NCBI GenBank assembly: GCA_051647535.1
Contig: JBOFEA010000018.1
Location: forward strand, 118,635 to 182,634
DNA: 64,000 nucleotides
DNA from: Brevinema_A sp051647535
GTDB taxonomy: Bacteria; Spirochaetota; Brevinematia; Brevinematales; Brevinemataceae
Direction: 5' to 3'
Every line of letters starts with the position of its first letter. The first letter of the stretch is position 1. Made by a program: the position numbers and the translations under genes. The notes beneath the pieces are model-generated. The model was given only the letters and a program-made list of their open reading frames with translations. It made no database searches and was not told where the DNA came from. Below, one piece after another: positions 35,972 to 44,630 of this stretch.

Positions 35972-36198
35972 CTACACTTTATACAACACTTCTCACAAAT
36001 ATTAAAAACGATACAAAAGGAAAAATTTGTCTTGAAATGGATAACTTTACACAATAAATCAAAAATAGTATAATAAATTGTTGATATTCTTGTGTACAGA
36101 AAATATACAGGATTTGTACAGAGAAATATTGTCAAAAAGATTAAATCAGCAAAAATAATATGTAGATAATATCTACATTTTTATGATCAAAATAGTAA
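35972..36198 (+). other. Right end of the decayed second element
   Basis: Non-coding. TACAG repeats recur at about 36094-36122 and the surrounding 130 bases follow the same order of short motifs as 34490-34620 (ATGTAGATAA, TATGATCAAAA). It ends at a palindrome containing TAGGAGGCT, which shares only 8 bases with the att core. Confidence 0.55.
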
Positions 36199-36230
36199 AA
36201 CAAGCCTCCTATAGGAGGCTTGTTTTTTTC
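36199..36230 (+). terminator. Palindromic intrinsic terminator at the outer end of the islands
   Basis: A perfect 26-bp palindrome (13-bp arms, 36199-36224) followed by a T run. It may close the tandem islands. The following 36231-36543 is A+T-rich spacer in which I see no gene. Confidence 0.75.
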
Positions 36231-36543
36231 AAATATTGTATTTCACTATTATAATGATCATTGGTGATTATTATTTCTTTTTTCGATTTTTGATAATTTT
36301 TATTTTTTATTTATCTATGTATCTGTTCTTCGCATGGTTAATAGTTCAGCGTTATTTTGATGCTGTGTAAAAATACGAGTTCCTTTTTTATTCTGAAAGT
36401 GCGAAACTTAATTCAATAACAGTAATATTTGCAATTCTTTCTATTCTTGAATTTAATAGAATGCAGAACAAATACAATACATAGCTGTTGAAATAAATCA
36501 GTAAAATAATATAATAAGTCAATAGTAATTTAATAAAGTGATA

Positions 36544-37608
36544 TTATCTTTTGATAAAGAAATATATTTTTTTTAATATAGGATAAATATGTAGTTTTTT
36601 TGTCCATGCAACAATAAATTCTTTTATGTGATGATTCTTTTGAATTTTGTATTGCCCGCATAATTCCAATATTTTATCCTGAAATTTGGGGTTTGTTGTA
36701 TAAAAGATCATAAATTCATTGTGGACAGCAAATACATCATCTATGTCCCATGTTAATAATGTAAATAATTCCTGGGTTTCTTTAACAAACTCTATACGGT
36801 ATTCCAACGCTGTTTCAAAATACCAAGGTACTAAAGAAAATTTCATTAAGTTTTCAAAAGTGAGGCGGTATTCTTTGAAAAGGTGTTCTTTTTTTAAATA
36901 TAAGTAAATATTTTTTAAAATTTGAAGAGTATCTTTTCTACTAAGAGATCTTTGGCTCGTAATAGAGTTTGTTCTTTGGCGGTAATGAACGTACTTAGAA
37001 TTATCAAATACAGCATAAGGTTTAACTTTTGCTGCATATTTGAACCAAAATTCTTCATCTTCATGTTTCAAATGTTCAGGGAATGCAAGGTGGTGTTTTT
37101 TTATATCTGAAGTTTTGTAAATTTTATTCCATGCTGTTGTGTTAATTAAAGATAAATTTTTGCTGGTAATCAGTGTGGCTGATGTAAACGGTATAGCAAA
37201 GTACTTATCAAACCATGTGTATTTTGTGTGATCGTTAAAATTAACAACGGAAAATATTCCTAAATTTGCTTTATGTTGAAGCATTTGCTGGAGTACGTTA
37301 CTGTAAGCATTCTTTTCTATCCAATCGTCGCTATCAAGAAATGTTATATATTCTCCTTGTGCATGATTAATTCCCGTGTTTCGAGCTCCGCCTAAACCAA
37401 GATTTTTTGTGTGGGTAATATATCGAATATTTTTATACTTAGTGGTATATGTTAAAATTATTTTTTCTTCATTTGCAGGAGAGCAGTCATTAATAATGAT
37501 AATTTCTATATTTTGATAAGTTTGATTAAGGACGCTTTCAATACATTGAGGTAAATATTTTTCTACATTATATACAGGGATAATAATACTTAATAAAGGA
37601 TTTTGCAT
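36544..37608 (-). CDS. GT2-family glycosyltransferase
   Basis: A GT-A fold inverting glycosyltransferase. It opens MQNPLLSIIIPVYNVEKYLPQCIESVLNQTYQNIEIIIINDCS, has the GLGGARNTG motif near residue 79 and the metal-binding DSDDW near 101. The start is set at 37608 by AGGAG six bases upstream; the open frame extends 18 codons further without an RBS. The last 25 residues are basic and hydrophobic and may bind the membrane. It stands alone on the minus strand at the edge of the glycan locus. Acceptor and sugar cannot be predicted. Confidence 0.9.
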   Translation of the reverse strand: MQNPLLSIIIPVYNVEKYLPQCIESVLNQTYQNIEIIIINDCSPANEEKIILTYTTKYKNIRYITHTKNLGLGGARNTGINHAQGEYITFLDSDDWIEKNAYSNVLQQMLQHKANLGIFSVVNFNDHTKYTWFDKYFAIPFTSATLITSKNLSLINTTAWNKIYKTSDIKKHHLAFPEHLKHEDEEFWFKYAAKVKPYAVFDNSKYVHYRQRTNSITSQRSLSRKDTLQILKNIYLYLKKEHLFKEYRLTFENLMKFSLVPWYFETALEYRIEFVKETQELFTLLTWDIDDVFAVHNEFMIFYTTNPKFQDKILELCGQYKIQKNHHIKEFIVAWTKKLHIYPILKKIYFFIKR

Positions 37609-38345
37609 GAAAACTCCTAAATATATAATGAAAATTTTAATGTATTTTGAGTATTTTGTCAATAATGTTGTATTATTTTATTGTTTTAAATGTATACAAA
37701 CATATTTAGTTATTAATTTTGTGTAGATGTAAATTTTGGTATAAGACAATTTTTTCAATCAATAAAAAATTCTGTATATTAAGAAAGTATGAAGAATATC
37801 TTCTTAATTTATAATTATATATAGTTAACAATATAAGGGTATATATATTATATATTTCTTTTTTTACAAATATTGTCATTGGATGTATTGAGAACTATGA
37901 TTTTTTATTGTTGATCCGTTAGATATATCTGTATTTATGATGGTTGCATTTGTGTGCAACAAATTCAAAAGTAAATTCTATATTGTCGAATTTTTGCGAA
38001 AGAATATTGTGATTAATTACAGACATATTTAATTGTTTTCTATAGATAGAATAAGGAATAACAAAATATTTTTTGATTGTATAAATTGAAAATATAGAGT
38101 ATCAGACATTACTATATTTTATGTAAAGTGTGTATTAATATAATCAAAATGGTGAGTATGCAAGTAAAAAAATAGTATATATGTTCGTGTGTATTGTTTC
38201 GAATAGTAACAATTTCTCTTGTACTTAGGATGAATAGAGTTCGGAATTGGATTTTATATGCTGTGATAATCATGAATTAGTGTATATTATCATGAGATAG
38301 GTTCAAAACTAAGTATTTGATTATATTTATATGTGTCACATATTG
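37609..38345. other. Long A+T-rich spacer between divergent glycosyltransferase genes
   Basis: About 740 bases of very A+T-rich DNA without a credible ORF on either strand. I see no IS end, tRNA or clear repeat. It may be decayed coding DNA. Confidence 0.5.
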
Positions 38346-38374
38346 TTGACAATAGTATATTTTTATGGTATATA
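38346..38374 (+). promoter_or_regulatory. Strong sigma-70 promoter upstream of the GT42 gene
   Basis: TTGACA (38346-38351), 17 bases, TATAAT (38369-38374). It leaves a leader of about 215 bases before the start at 38596; an open frame of 86 codons in the leader is low-complexity and not convincing. Confidence 0.8.
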
Positions 38375-38595
38375 ATATACGGCTATTGTCTTTGTTTTGA
38401 TGATAGCAGAAGTATTCAAAAAAGTTTCAAAGTTTCAAATTTTCACGTTAATTATTATTTTCAATTTTTTTTTAGTAAGAGTGTAATTTTCTTAATATTG
38501 TCAATAACGTTTATTATGTTTAACAAGTATTTGTATTATTTAATTCAATATATAATTTATAGAAATCTCTATATTATTATAGATAGAAGGTAAGT

Positions 38596-39576
38596 ATGAG
38601 AAAAACTTCTGTAGTTATTGCAGGATGTGGTCCGTCGGTTGGTCAAATTAATTATCGAAGAGTTCCGAAAGAATTTGATTGTTTTCGAATGAATCAATTT
38701 GCATTTGAAGAGAAATATTTTTTGGGGAAAAATGTCACTGCGTATTTTAAATGTCCTGAATTTATCAAAGAAGCGTATTTGTATTGTTGTTTGCTTGAGA
38801 GAAATAAGGAATATTTTTTCAAAGATTTTTATTTAACTGGTAATTCTTCTTTTATTGCTCCTGAGTTTCAAGGAGTTTTTTCTTCGGTATACGATATTCT
38901 AAATAAAAATCCGTTATTCCAACGCCATATACTTTTTTATGAATGGTTTTATACTGTTTGGCCTACTTCGGGAACAATGGCTTTATTGACTGCTATTTCT
39001 TTAGGATATAAAGAAATCTATCTTGTAGGAATAGATTTTTATCAAAAAAGTAGTACTTATGTTTATCAAGAAAGCAATCATCCTGTCTTCGATGAACTTC
39101 GGCAACAGACATTTTCTTTTAATAATTTTTCCGGTTCTTTTTTCTTTAATAAAGGAGAAGAACAGCAATATCATAATATTCAAATGGAAAAAGAAAGCAT
39201 TATCCTTGCGAGTTCTATACCTGGAATAAAGATTTATTCTATCTGTGATGATACACCTCTTAATGAGTTATTGCCTTTAGCACCGGAGAAAGATGATCAC
39301 TTTGAAGGAGCAGAAGAAAAATCAGCTAATGCACTGTTGGATTTTGTAAAAAGTCCTGTTGCGATTCGTGAAGAAATGGTAAGGCAAAAAACATTAGAAG
39401 TGGAACAAAAGTATATTAAAAGAAAAATGCAAATTGCCTTTGATAAAAAAGGAATGCAACATGAGTGGACAATTTTATCTTCTAACGCAGTAGTAAAGGT
39501 GATTTTTAATATGTTGAAATGTATAAAGATCATCATAAGATTTATGATAAAACGAAATATTAAAGTTAAGAAATAA
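38596..39576 (+). CDS. GT42-family (Cst-type) sialyltransferase-like glycosyltransferase
   Basis: The protein (326 residues) follows the layout of Campylobacter CstI/CstII, which transfer sialic acid from CMP-Neu5Ac to galactose or sialic acid on surface glycans. VVIAGCGPSVGQINYRRVP at the start matches the CMP-binding opening of that family. DCFRMNQFAFEEKYFLGKNV, TSGTMALLTAISLGYKEIYLVGIDFYQ (near residue 122-148) and the later SNHPVF with the catalytic-type His follow. The C-terminal ~70 residues are basic and helical, suited to membrane association. It has its own promoter and terminator. No CMP-sialate synthetase is in this window, so the donor must be made elsewhere or differ. Confidence 0.88.
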   Translation: MRKTSVVIAGCGPSVGQINYRRVPKEFDCFRMNQFAFEEKYFLGKNVTAYFKCPEFIKEAYLYCCLLERNKEYFFKDFYLTGNSSFIAPEFQGVFSSVYDILNKNPLFQRHILFYEWFYTVWPTSGTMALLTAISLGYKEIYLVGIDFYQKSSTYVYQESNHPVFDELRQQTFSFNNFSGSFFFNKGEEQQYHNIQMEKESIILASSIPGIKIYSICDDTPLNELLPLAPEKDDHFEGAEEKSANALLDFVKSPVAIREEMVRQKTLEVEQKYIKRKMQIAFDKKGMQHEWTILSSNAVVKVIFNMLKCIKIIIRFMIKRNIKVKK

Positions 39577-39591
39577 TATGTATATCAACTA

Positions 39592-39620
39592 AACAACCGC
39601 TTGTTCAAGTGGTTGTTTTT
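39592..39620 (+). terminator. Terminator of the GT42 gene
   Basis: A 12-bp stem (39592-39603 and 39606-39617, one G-T pair) followed by T residues, 15 bases after the stop codon. Confidence 0.85.
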
Positions 39621-40463
39621 GTATATGTTGATCTTTTAGTCATTAGTGAACTTTGCTCATTTTTTACGCTAACATTCCCTTGTATTTTTTTTAATCTCAT
39701 TTCCTGTTAATGGGCAAATTACCCTTTGGCAGGGGAAAGTATATGGAATTATTTATGAATCACAGGTGCATTGAGTATAAAAATACTAGTATTTTAAGAT
39801 ATTTATATCGTGATAGATTGAAAGTATGAAAAAGGATATTGTTTAGGAGAATTTGTTGACAAAACAATAGTTTACAAATATATAGAATATATTTGTACTG
39901 AGAAAATATTTGAGATTGATGTATTTATACAATTTTTACTCTTATTGATTTTCTTATTTTTTGGATCGTTTGCTACGCAACAGAAAACATCAGAATCTAC
40001 ACTGTCTACTGAATTATCTTTAGAGACGGATACTAACGAAGGACACAAAGAAATAAAGATAAAACCAATACTATCAGGATCATAAGAATTTTTTGAAGGC
40101 ACAATGGTGAGCGAAGAATATTGGGATTAGCATACGAAGCTTAGTTCAATAAAAGAAAGAACTTGAGAATAATGGTTCGCTAAATATTTGTGGTTCTAGA
40201 AATTATTCTTCTGATGAAGCTAAGTAAATTGCTAGGCTAAAGAGAATTGAGTTCAGCAGATGTATTAGTTATTTTAAAAAGGCAAAAGGATTCTAGGCGA
40301 AGAACAAAAATAACTTATCAAGGGATTTAATTTGGTAGAAATAGCAAAGAAAGAGGAATGTTCTATTTCAATTATTAGATTGCTAAAACATTTGATACTT
40401 CGAGTGATACTTCAAGATTAAGGTATAAATCTTAGAAAAAACGCAAACCGAAAGCAATGAATA
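39621..40463. other. Gene-free stretch, possibly with a decayed transposase
   Basis: About 840 bases without an intact gene. At 40120-40430, broken plus-strand frames give fragments such as ARLKRIE, DVLVILKKAK and LVEIAKKEECSISIIRLLKH. These faintly recall the OrfA leucine-zipper end (LKKA) and start of OrfB of IS3-type transposases. No terminal inverted repeats were found, so the IS assignment is weak. Confidence 0.3.
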
Positions 40464-40493
40464 TTGACAAAAAATATCGTAATATGTTATAAT
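40464..40493 (+). promoter_or_regulatory. Sigma-70 promoter of the rfbF-led glycan operon
   Basis: TTGACA (40464-40469), 18 bases, TATAAT (40488-40493), 59 bases before the rfbF start. Confidence 0.85.
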
Positions 40494-40551
40494 GTTTCCT
40501 ATATTATAATTCTAAAATAAGTGACACTCTAATTCTGTAATGGAGTTGAAA

Positions 40552-41328
40552 ATGAAAGTTGTGATTTTAGCTGGAGGAATGGGAACGAGACTTGGAGAAG
40601 AAACAAATGTTCGACCAAAACCTCTTGTAGAAATAGGTGGACTCCCTATCATTTGGCATATTATGAAATATTACTCTTCTTTTGGGTATAATGAATTTGT
40701 TATTTGCTTAGGCTATAAAGGATTTATGATTAAAGAATTTTTTATGAATTATATGGCACATCTTAGTGATTTAACAATTGATTTCACTTCCAATGAAACT
40801 CGATTTAACTATTCTAAATATAATAAAGAACCTTGGAAAATCCATCTTGTACATACAGGGGATAAAAACATGACAGGATCACGTATTAAGCAAATTGCCT
40901 CTTATATTGATGCTGATGAAAGTTTTTTTCTTACCTATGGAGATGGAGTTGCGGATGTGGATATACCAAAAGAAGTAGAATTTCACAAGAAGCATGGGAA
41001 AATCGCAACAATGTTAGCTGTTCAACCACAAGGACGTTTTGGAGCTCTCCGCTTGGAGGGAACTGAAGTATATGATTTTGAGGAAAAGCCCCAAGGTGAT
41101 GGACACTATATTAATGGGGGATATTTTATTCTCAATAAAAAAGTGTTTGAGTATCTTGATAATTCATCAAATTTGATTTTTGAACAAGAACCCTTGCAAA
41201 ATTTAGCAAAAAATAGGGAATTACAAGCATTTACCCATAATGGTTTTTGGCAGTGTATGGATAACCTTCGAGATAAACAATTTCTTGAAGAATTATGGGT
41301 AGCAGATAATGCACCTTGGAAAAAATAG
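40552..41328 (+). CDS. rfbF: Glucose-1-phosphate cytidylyltransferase
   Basis: RfbF (DdhA) makes CDP-glucose from CTP and glucose-1-phosphate, the first step to CDP-3,6-dideoxyhexoses. The protein (258 residues, usual size) starts MKVVILAGGMGTRLGEETNVRPKPLVEIGG, the nucleotidyltransferase signature. It has YGDGVADVDI near residue 130 for metal and sugar binding and GGYFILNKKVFEYLD further on. The start is set at 40552 with GGAG six bases upstream; an ATG 12 bases earlier supplies that RBS. With rfbG and rfbH at the other end of the cluster it completes the CDP-4-keto-3,6-dideoxyglucose route. Confidence 0.95.
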   Translation: MKVVILAGGMGTRLGEETNVRPKPLVEIGGLPIIWHIMKYYSSFGYNEFVICLGYKGFMIKEFFMNYMAHLSDLTIDFTSNETRFNYSKYNKEPWKIHLVHTGDKNMTGSRIKQIASYIDADESFFLTYGDGVADVDIPKEVEFHKKHGKIATMLAVQPQGRFGALRLEGTEVYDFEEKPQGDGHYINGGYFILNKKVFEYLDNSSNLIFEQEPLQNLAKNRELQAFTHNGFWQCMDNLRDKQFLEELWVADNAPWKK

Positions 41329-41714
41329 TCTTTTTCTATTTAAAGTTCTGTAATATATGTATGGAAATAACCAAATACAAGCTTACTGAAGCAATAAAAT
41401 TTCAGAATTATTAACAACTCCCAAATTACATATCCTGACTTTCCAGCAAGATGTTTGGAAATTGAAGGGAAAACCTTAATGAAGGTAATACACTAAAATA
41501 ATTTGCAGGATCTCAAGAGTTTTCTATGGATAAAGTGGTGTCTTTAGCGATAATGATATCTATTTGTCAAACATCAAGAGTAGGGGTAGCAATGTGCAAT
41601 GCACACGCCTATTGGTTAAAGCTATTACACTATTAGAAACTTTATCAAATAATAATGATAGAGATGCATATTTTATTAACACTTATATTTTCAATTTTTT
41701 AAAGTAAAGAAAGG
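41329..41714. other. Spacer between rfbF and the NeuB-like gene
   Basis: About 385 bases with short broken frames only. It may be the residue of a deleted gene. No clear promoter or terminator is seen, so the downstream genes may read from the rfbF promoter. Confidence 0.4.
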
Positions 41715-42815
41715 ATGTTTTTCGTGAAAGAAAAAAATAAAATTTTTGAAGATTTGTTTGTTTTAGAAGTCGCAAACAATCATTTAGGACAGTTGGAACG
41801 TGGTAAAAAAATTATCTCAGAATTTGCCCAAGTTGTTCGTTTTAATAATATCAAGGCTGCAATAAAACTACAGTTTAGAGATGTTGATCGTTTTATCCAT
41901 AAAGATTTTAAAAATTTTGATGATCGTTATATTAAAAAGACAATGGCAACCAAGCTTAATTTTGAAGAGTATGCAGAGCTTATTCATGATGTGAAACATT
42001 CAGGTTGTATTACTATGTCAACTCCTTTTGATGAACATTCTGTTCAGACATGTATGGATTTAGATGTTGATATTATTAAAGTAGCTTCATCTGATCTCAA
42101 TGACTGGGTTTTATTAGAAGCAATCGCAGAAACACGAAAACCTGTTATTGTTTCTACAGGAGGATCTTCTTTAAAAGATGTAGATGATATTGTTCATTTC
42201 TTTGGGAAAAGAGCAATTCCTTTATCTGTAAATCACTGTGTATCCATCTATCCTTCTGAAAAGAATGAGTTGGAGCTTAATCAAATTGATTTCTTAAAAA
42301 ATCGTTACCCTGAACTTGTTATTGGATTCTCAACCCATGAATATAATGAAGATATCGAATCCACAATGCTTATTGCTTATGCAAAGGGAGCAAAAACTTT
42401 TGAACGTCATATTGATCTTGATTATGATGGAATCACTCTTTCTCCATACAATTCATTACCGTCTGACTTAGATCGTTGGATTAAAGCTTGGCATAAAGCA
42501 AAAGAAATTTGTGGAGCTCCAGGTACACAAAAACGGATTCCTCCTAAAAAAGAAATCGAATACCTTGATAAATTAGTTCGCGGTGTTTATGCAAAACATG
42601 ATTTAAAAGCTGGTGATACACTTACAGAAAAAGATGTATATTTAGCTATTCCTCTTCAAAAAGGACAAATTTCTTGTCGTGAACTGATGAATGGAGAAAT
42701 TTTGAAAAACGATATTAAAGCAGATGTTGCTATACATATTGATAATATTGACTCAATTTATGCTCAAGATAAACACCTAAAAGAAAAGATTTATAATAGA
42801 GGAATTTCTATTTAA
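41715..42815 (+). CDS. NeuB-family sialic-acid-type synthase with SAF domain
   Basis: NeuB enzymes condense phosphoenolpyruvate with a hexosamine-type aldose to give a nonulosonate. The chain (366 residues, usual ~345-360) has FVLEVANNHLGQLERGKKII near residue 15 (family: E-x-x-x-N-H-x-G), the PEP-binding IKLQFRDVDRF, STPFDEHSV, IKVASSDLNDW, STGGSS and GFSTHEYNED in the TIM barrel. A C-terminal antifreeze-like SAF domain opens VRGVYAKHDLKAGDTLTEKDV near residue 285. Motifs are diverged from classical NeuB, so the substrate may not be ManNAc. A GTG nine bases downstream has better RBS spacing than the ATG used. It is 19 bases upstream of the SDR gene. Confidence 0.85.
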   Translation: MFFVKEKNKIFEDLFVLEVANNHLGQLERGKKIISEFAQVVRFNNIKAAIKLQFRDVDRFIHKDFKNFDDRYIKKTMATKLNFEEYAELIHDVKHSGCITMSTPFDEHSVQTCMDLDVDIIKVASSDLNDWVLLEAIAETRKPVIVSTGGSSLKDVDDIVHFFGKRAIPLSVNHCVSIYPSEKNELELNQIDFLKNRYPELVIGFSTHEYNEDIESTMLIAYAKGAKTFERHIDLDYDGITLSPYNSLPSDLDRWIKAWHKAKEICGAPGTQKRIPPKKEIEYLDKLVRGVYAKHDLKAGDTLTEKDVYLAIPLQKGQISCRELMNGEILKNDIKADVAIHIDNIDSIYAQDKHLKEKIYNRGISI

Positions 42816-42834
42816 TTAATGTAGGAATATTAAT

Positions 42835-43506
42835 ATGAAAAAATTATTGCTTACAGGTGGTACTGGAGATATTGGTAATAGTATTAGATTAGAATTTGAA
42901 AAACAAGGATTTGAAGTAATTTCTCCCGCAAGGCAGGAGTTAGATTTAAGTGAATCAAAAAATATTGATAATTATTTTCATCATAATAATCATATTTTTG
43001 ATTCTTTTGTACATTGTGCGGGTTATAATGACCCTTATCCTTTTGAAAAATTGACATTAAGCGATATTAATATAACCATGCAAATCAACACATTTTCTTT
43101 TTTTCAAATAATGAAACACTTATCACAAATGCTAAGAAAAAACAAAGGAAATGTGGTTGCGATTTCTTCTTTATACGGTTCTGTAGGGCGAGATGGTCGT
43201 GCAGCCTATGTAATGTCAAAACATGCATTGAATGGCTTAGTAAAAACATTAGCATTAGAATTCGGTAGTGATAATGTTCTAATAAACACTGTGTCTCCGG
43301 GATTTGTTGACACACAAATGACGCAAAAGAATAATACAAAAGAAAGAATACAGTTTCTTGCTCAAAAAACAGCACTAGGGCGTTTATCTCAAATGGATGA
43401 AATTGCTAAAGTTGTATACTTTTTATGTAGTGAGAATAATACATACATTACAGGACAAGACATTATTGTAGATGGTGGGTTTATTGTAGGAGGACACCAA
43501 AAATGA
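42835..43506 (+). CDS. Short-chain dehydrogenase/reductase (SDR)
   Basis: A classical SDR of 223 residues. The NAD(P)-binding TGGTGDIGNSI is near residue 7, HCAGYN near 63, the catalytic Ser in VVAISSLYGSVG and YVMSKHAL (Tyr-xxx-Lys) near 127-131. NTVSPGFVDT and GQDIIVDGGF complete the family pattern. It probably oxidises or reduces a sugar or cyclitol hydroxyl. The stop overlaps the start of the cyclase gene by 4 bases (ATGA), which ties its function to the next enzyme. Confidence 0.9.
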   Translation: MKKLLLTGGTGDIGNSIRLEFEKQGFEVISPARQELDLSESKNIDNYFHHNNHIFDSFVHCAGYNDPYPFEKLTLSDINITMQINTFSFFQIMKHLSQMLRKNKGNVVAISSLYGSVGRDGRAAYVMSKHALNGLVKTLALEFGSDNVLINTVSPGFVDTQMTQKNNTKERIQFLAQKTALGRLSQMDEIAKVVYFLCSENNTYITGQDIIVDGGFIVGGHQK

Positions 43507-44630
43507 ATCAATTTCTTATAGATGGAGATGTACTTACTATTTCTCAAAACTATTTGGAAAATGATAGTTTTGAAATTATATCGTCTCCTTCAAACTATTT
43601 TTTTGAATGGGATAACTCTCCACTAGCAACAACGCTCATTACAAATTTGTTGAACGAAAATCCTAAAAATGTTTTATTGATTGATAAAAAGGTCTATGAT
43701 TTATATTTTAGTAAACTCGATATTGATGCTGAACAATTATATATTATTGACGCAACTGAAGAGAATAAAACCGTCTATACGGCACTAGAAGTTATTAGTT
43801 TTTTAGAAAAACATGCTTTTACAAAAGGAGAAACTCTTTTAGTTGTTGGTGGTGGAATCATTCAAGATATAGGTGCTTTTGTTGGTGCTGCCTATAAACG
43901 CGGGATTAGTTGGGTTTACTTTCCTACCACACTACTTGCTATGTGTGATAGCTGTATTGGTGGTAAAACAGGCCTCAATCACAATAATGCAAAAAATCAA
44001 GTTGCTCTATTCTCCGCTCCCACAAAAATTGTTCTAAATCCTTTATTTTTAAATACCTTACAAGAATCTGAAATCCGTTCAGGGCTTGGAGAAATTTTAA
44101 AATTGTTAATTACAGGTGGAGAACCAGTTTTTAAGATTTATGAATCACTTGTACATCAAGGAAGAGTTGAAAATATTACTGACCTTAAAACATTAATTTT
44201 ATCTTCTCTATATGTTAAAAAAGCTGTTATTGAAAAAGATGAATTTGAAAAAAATCATCGTAAAAGCCTTAATTATGGACATACTTTTGGGCATGCTTTA
44301 GAAGTTTTAGCAAACTATAAAATCCCTCACGGACAGGCAGTTGCTTTAGGAATTATTATTGTTAATAAGATCAGTTTGGACAAAGGGTTGTTAGCTTTAG
44401 AGTTGTATAATCGTATTAAAACAAAAGCTTTGGAATTATTAAGAATTGACGACGTGAAGTATATAGATACAAAAAATTTACTGGATGTAGTACGTAAAGA
44501 TAAAAAAGTAAAAGGCTCCTCAGTTTCTCTCGTTCTTATTGAAAACTTAGGAAAAACAGTGTTTATTAAAACAGAAATAGAAGATAAACTACTTCAAGAA
44601 GTTAATGCGATTTTGCAAGAGGAATTTTAA
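43503..44630 (+). CDS. Dehydroquinate-synthase-like sugar phosphate cyclase
   Basis: A 375-residue member of the AroB superfamily, in which an NAD-dependent enzyme cyclises a keto-sugar phosphate to a carbocycle. It has LLVVGGGIIQDIGAFVGAAYKRG near residue 117, PTTLLAMCDSCIGGKTGLNHNNAKN near 140 with active-site Asp and Lys, the metal ligand Glu in RSGLGEILKLL and His in LNYGHTFGHALE and IPHGQAVALGI. The family includes AroB itself, 2-epi-5-epi-valiolone synthase and 2-deoxy-scyllo-inosose synthase. The glycan-locus setting argues against a housekeeping AroB. Substrate choice needs a comparison I cannot run. GGAGG lies eight bases before the start. Confidence 0.87.
   Translation: MNQFLIDGDVLTISQNYLENDSFEIISSPSNYFFEWDNSPLATTLITNLLNENPKNVLLIDKKVYDLYFSKLDIDAEQLYIIDATEENKTVYTALEVISFLEKHAFTKGETLLVVGGGIIQDIGAFVGAAYKRGISWVYFPTTLLAMCDSCIGGKTGLNHNNAKNQVALFSAPTKIVLNPLFLNTLQESEIRSGLGEILKLLITGGEPVFKIYESLVHQGRVENITDLKTLILSSLYVKKAVIEKDEFEKNHRKSLNYGHTFGHALEVLANYKIPHGQAVALGIIIVNKISLDKGLLALELYNRIKTKALELLRIDDVKYIDTKNLLDVVRKDKKVKGSSVSLVLIENLGKTVFIKTEIEDKLLQEVNAILQEEF

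Noticed and set aside
36199..36224. Third att core at the outer end of the islands
   Set aside because: Only about 8 bases (AGGAGGCT) match the att repeat and the sequence is better explained as a terminator palindrome.
38333..38593. 86-codon open frame in the leader of the GT42 gene
   Set aside because: It is very rich in Phe, Ile and Tyr, overlaps the strong promoter, has no RBS and looks like chance in A+T-rich DNA.
43503..44630. Calling the cyclase aroB
   Set aside because: Motifs fit the whole superfamily and the gene is locked in a glycan operon, so the housekeeping name is not justified.
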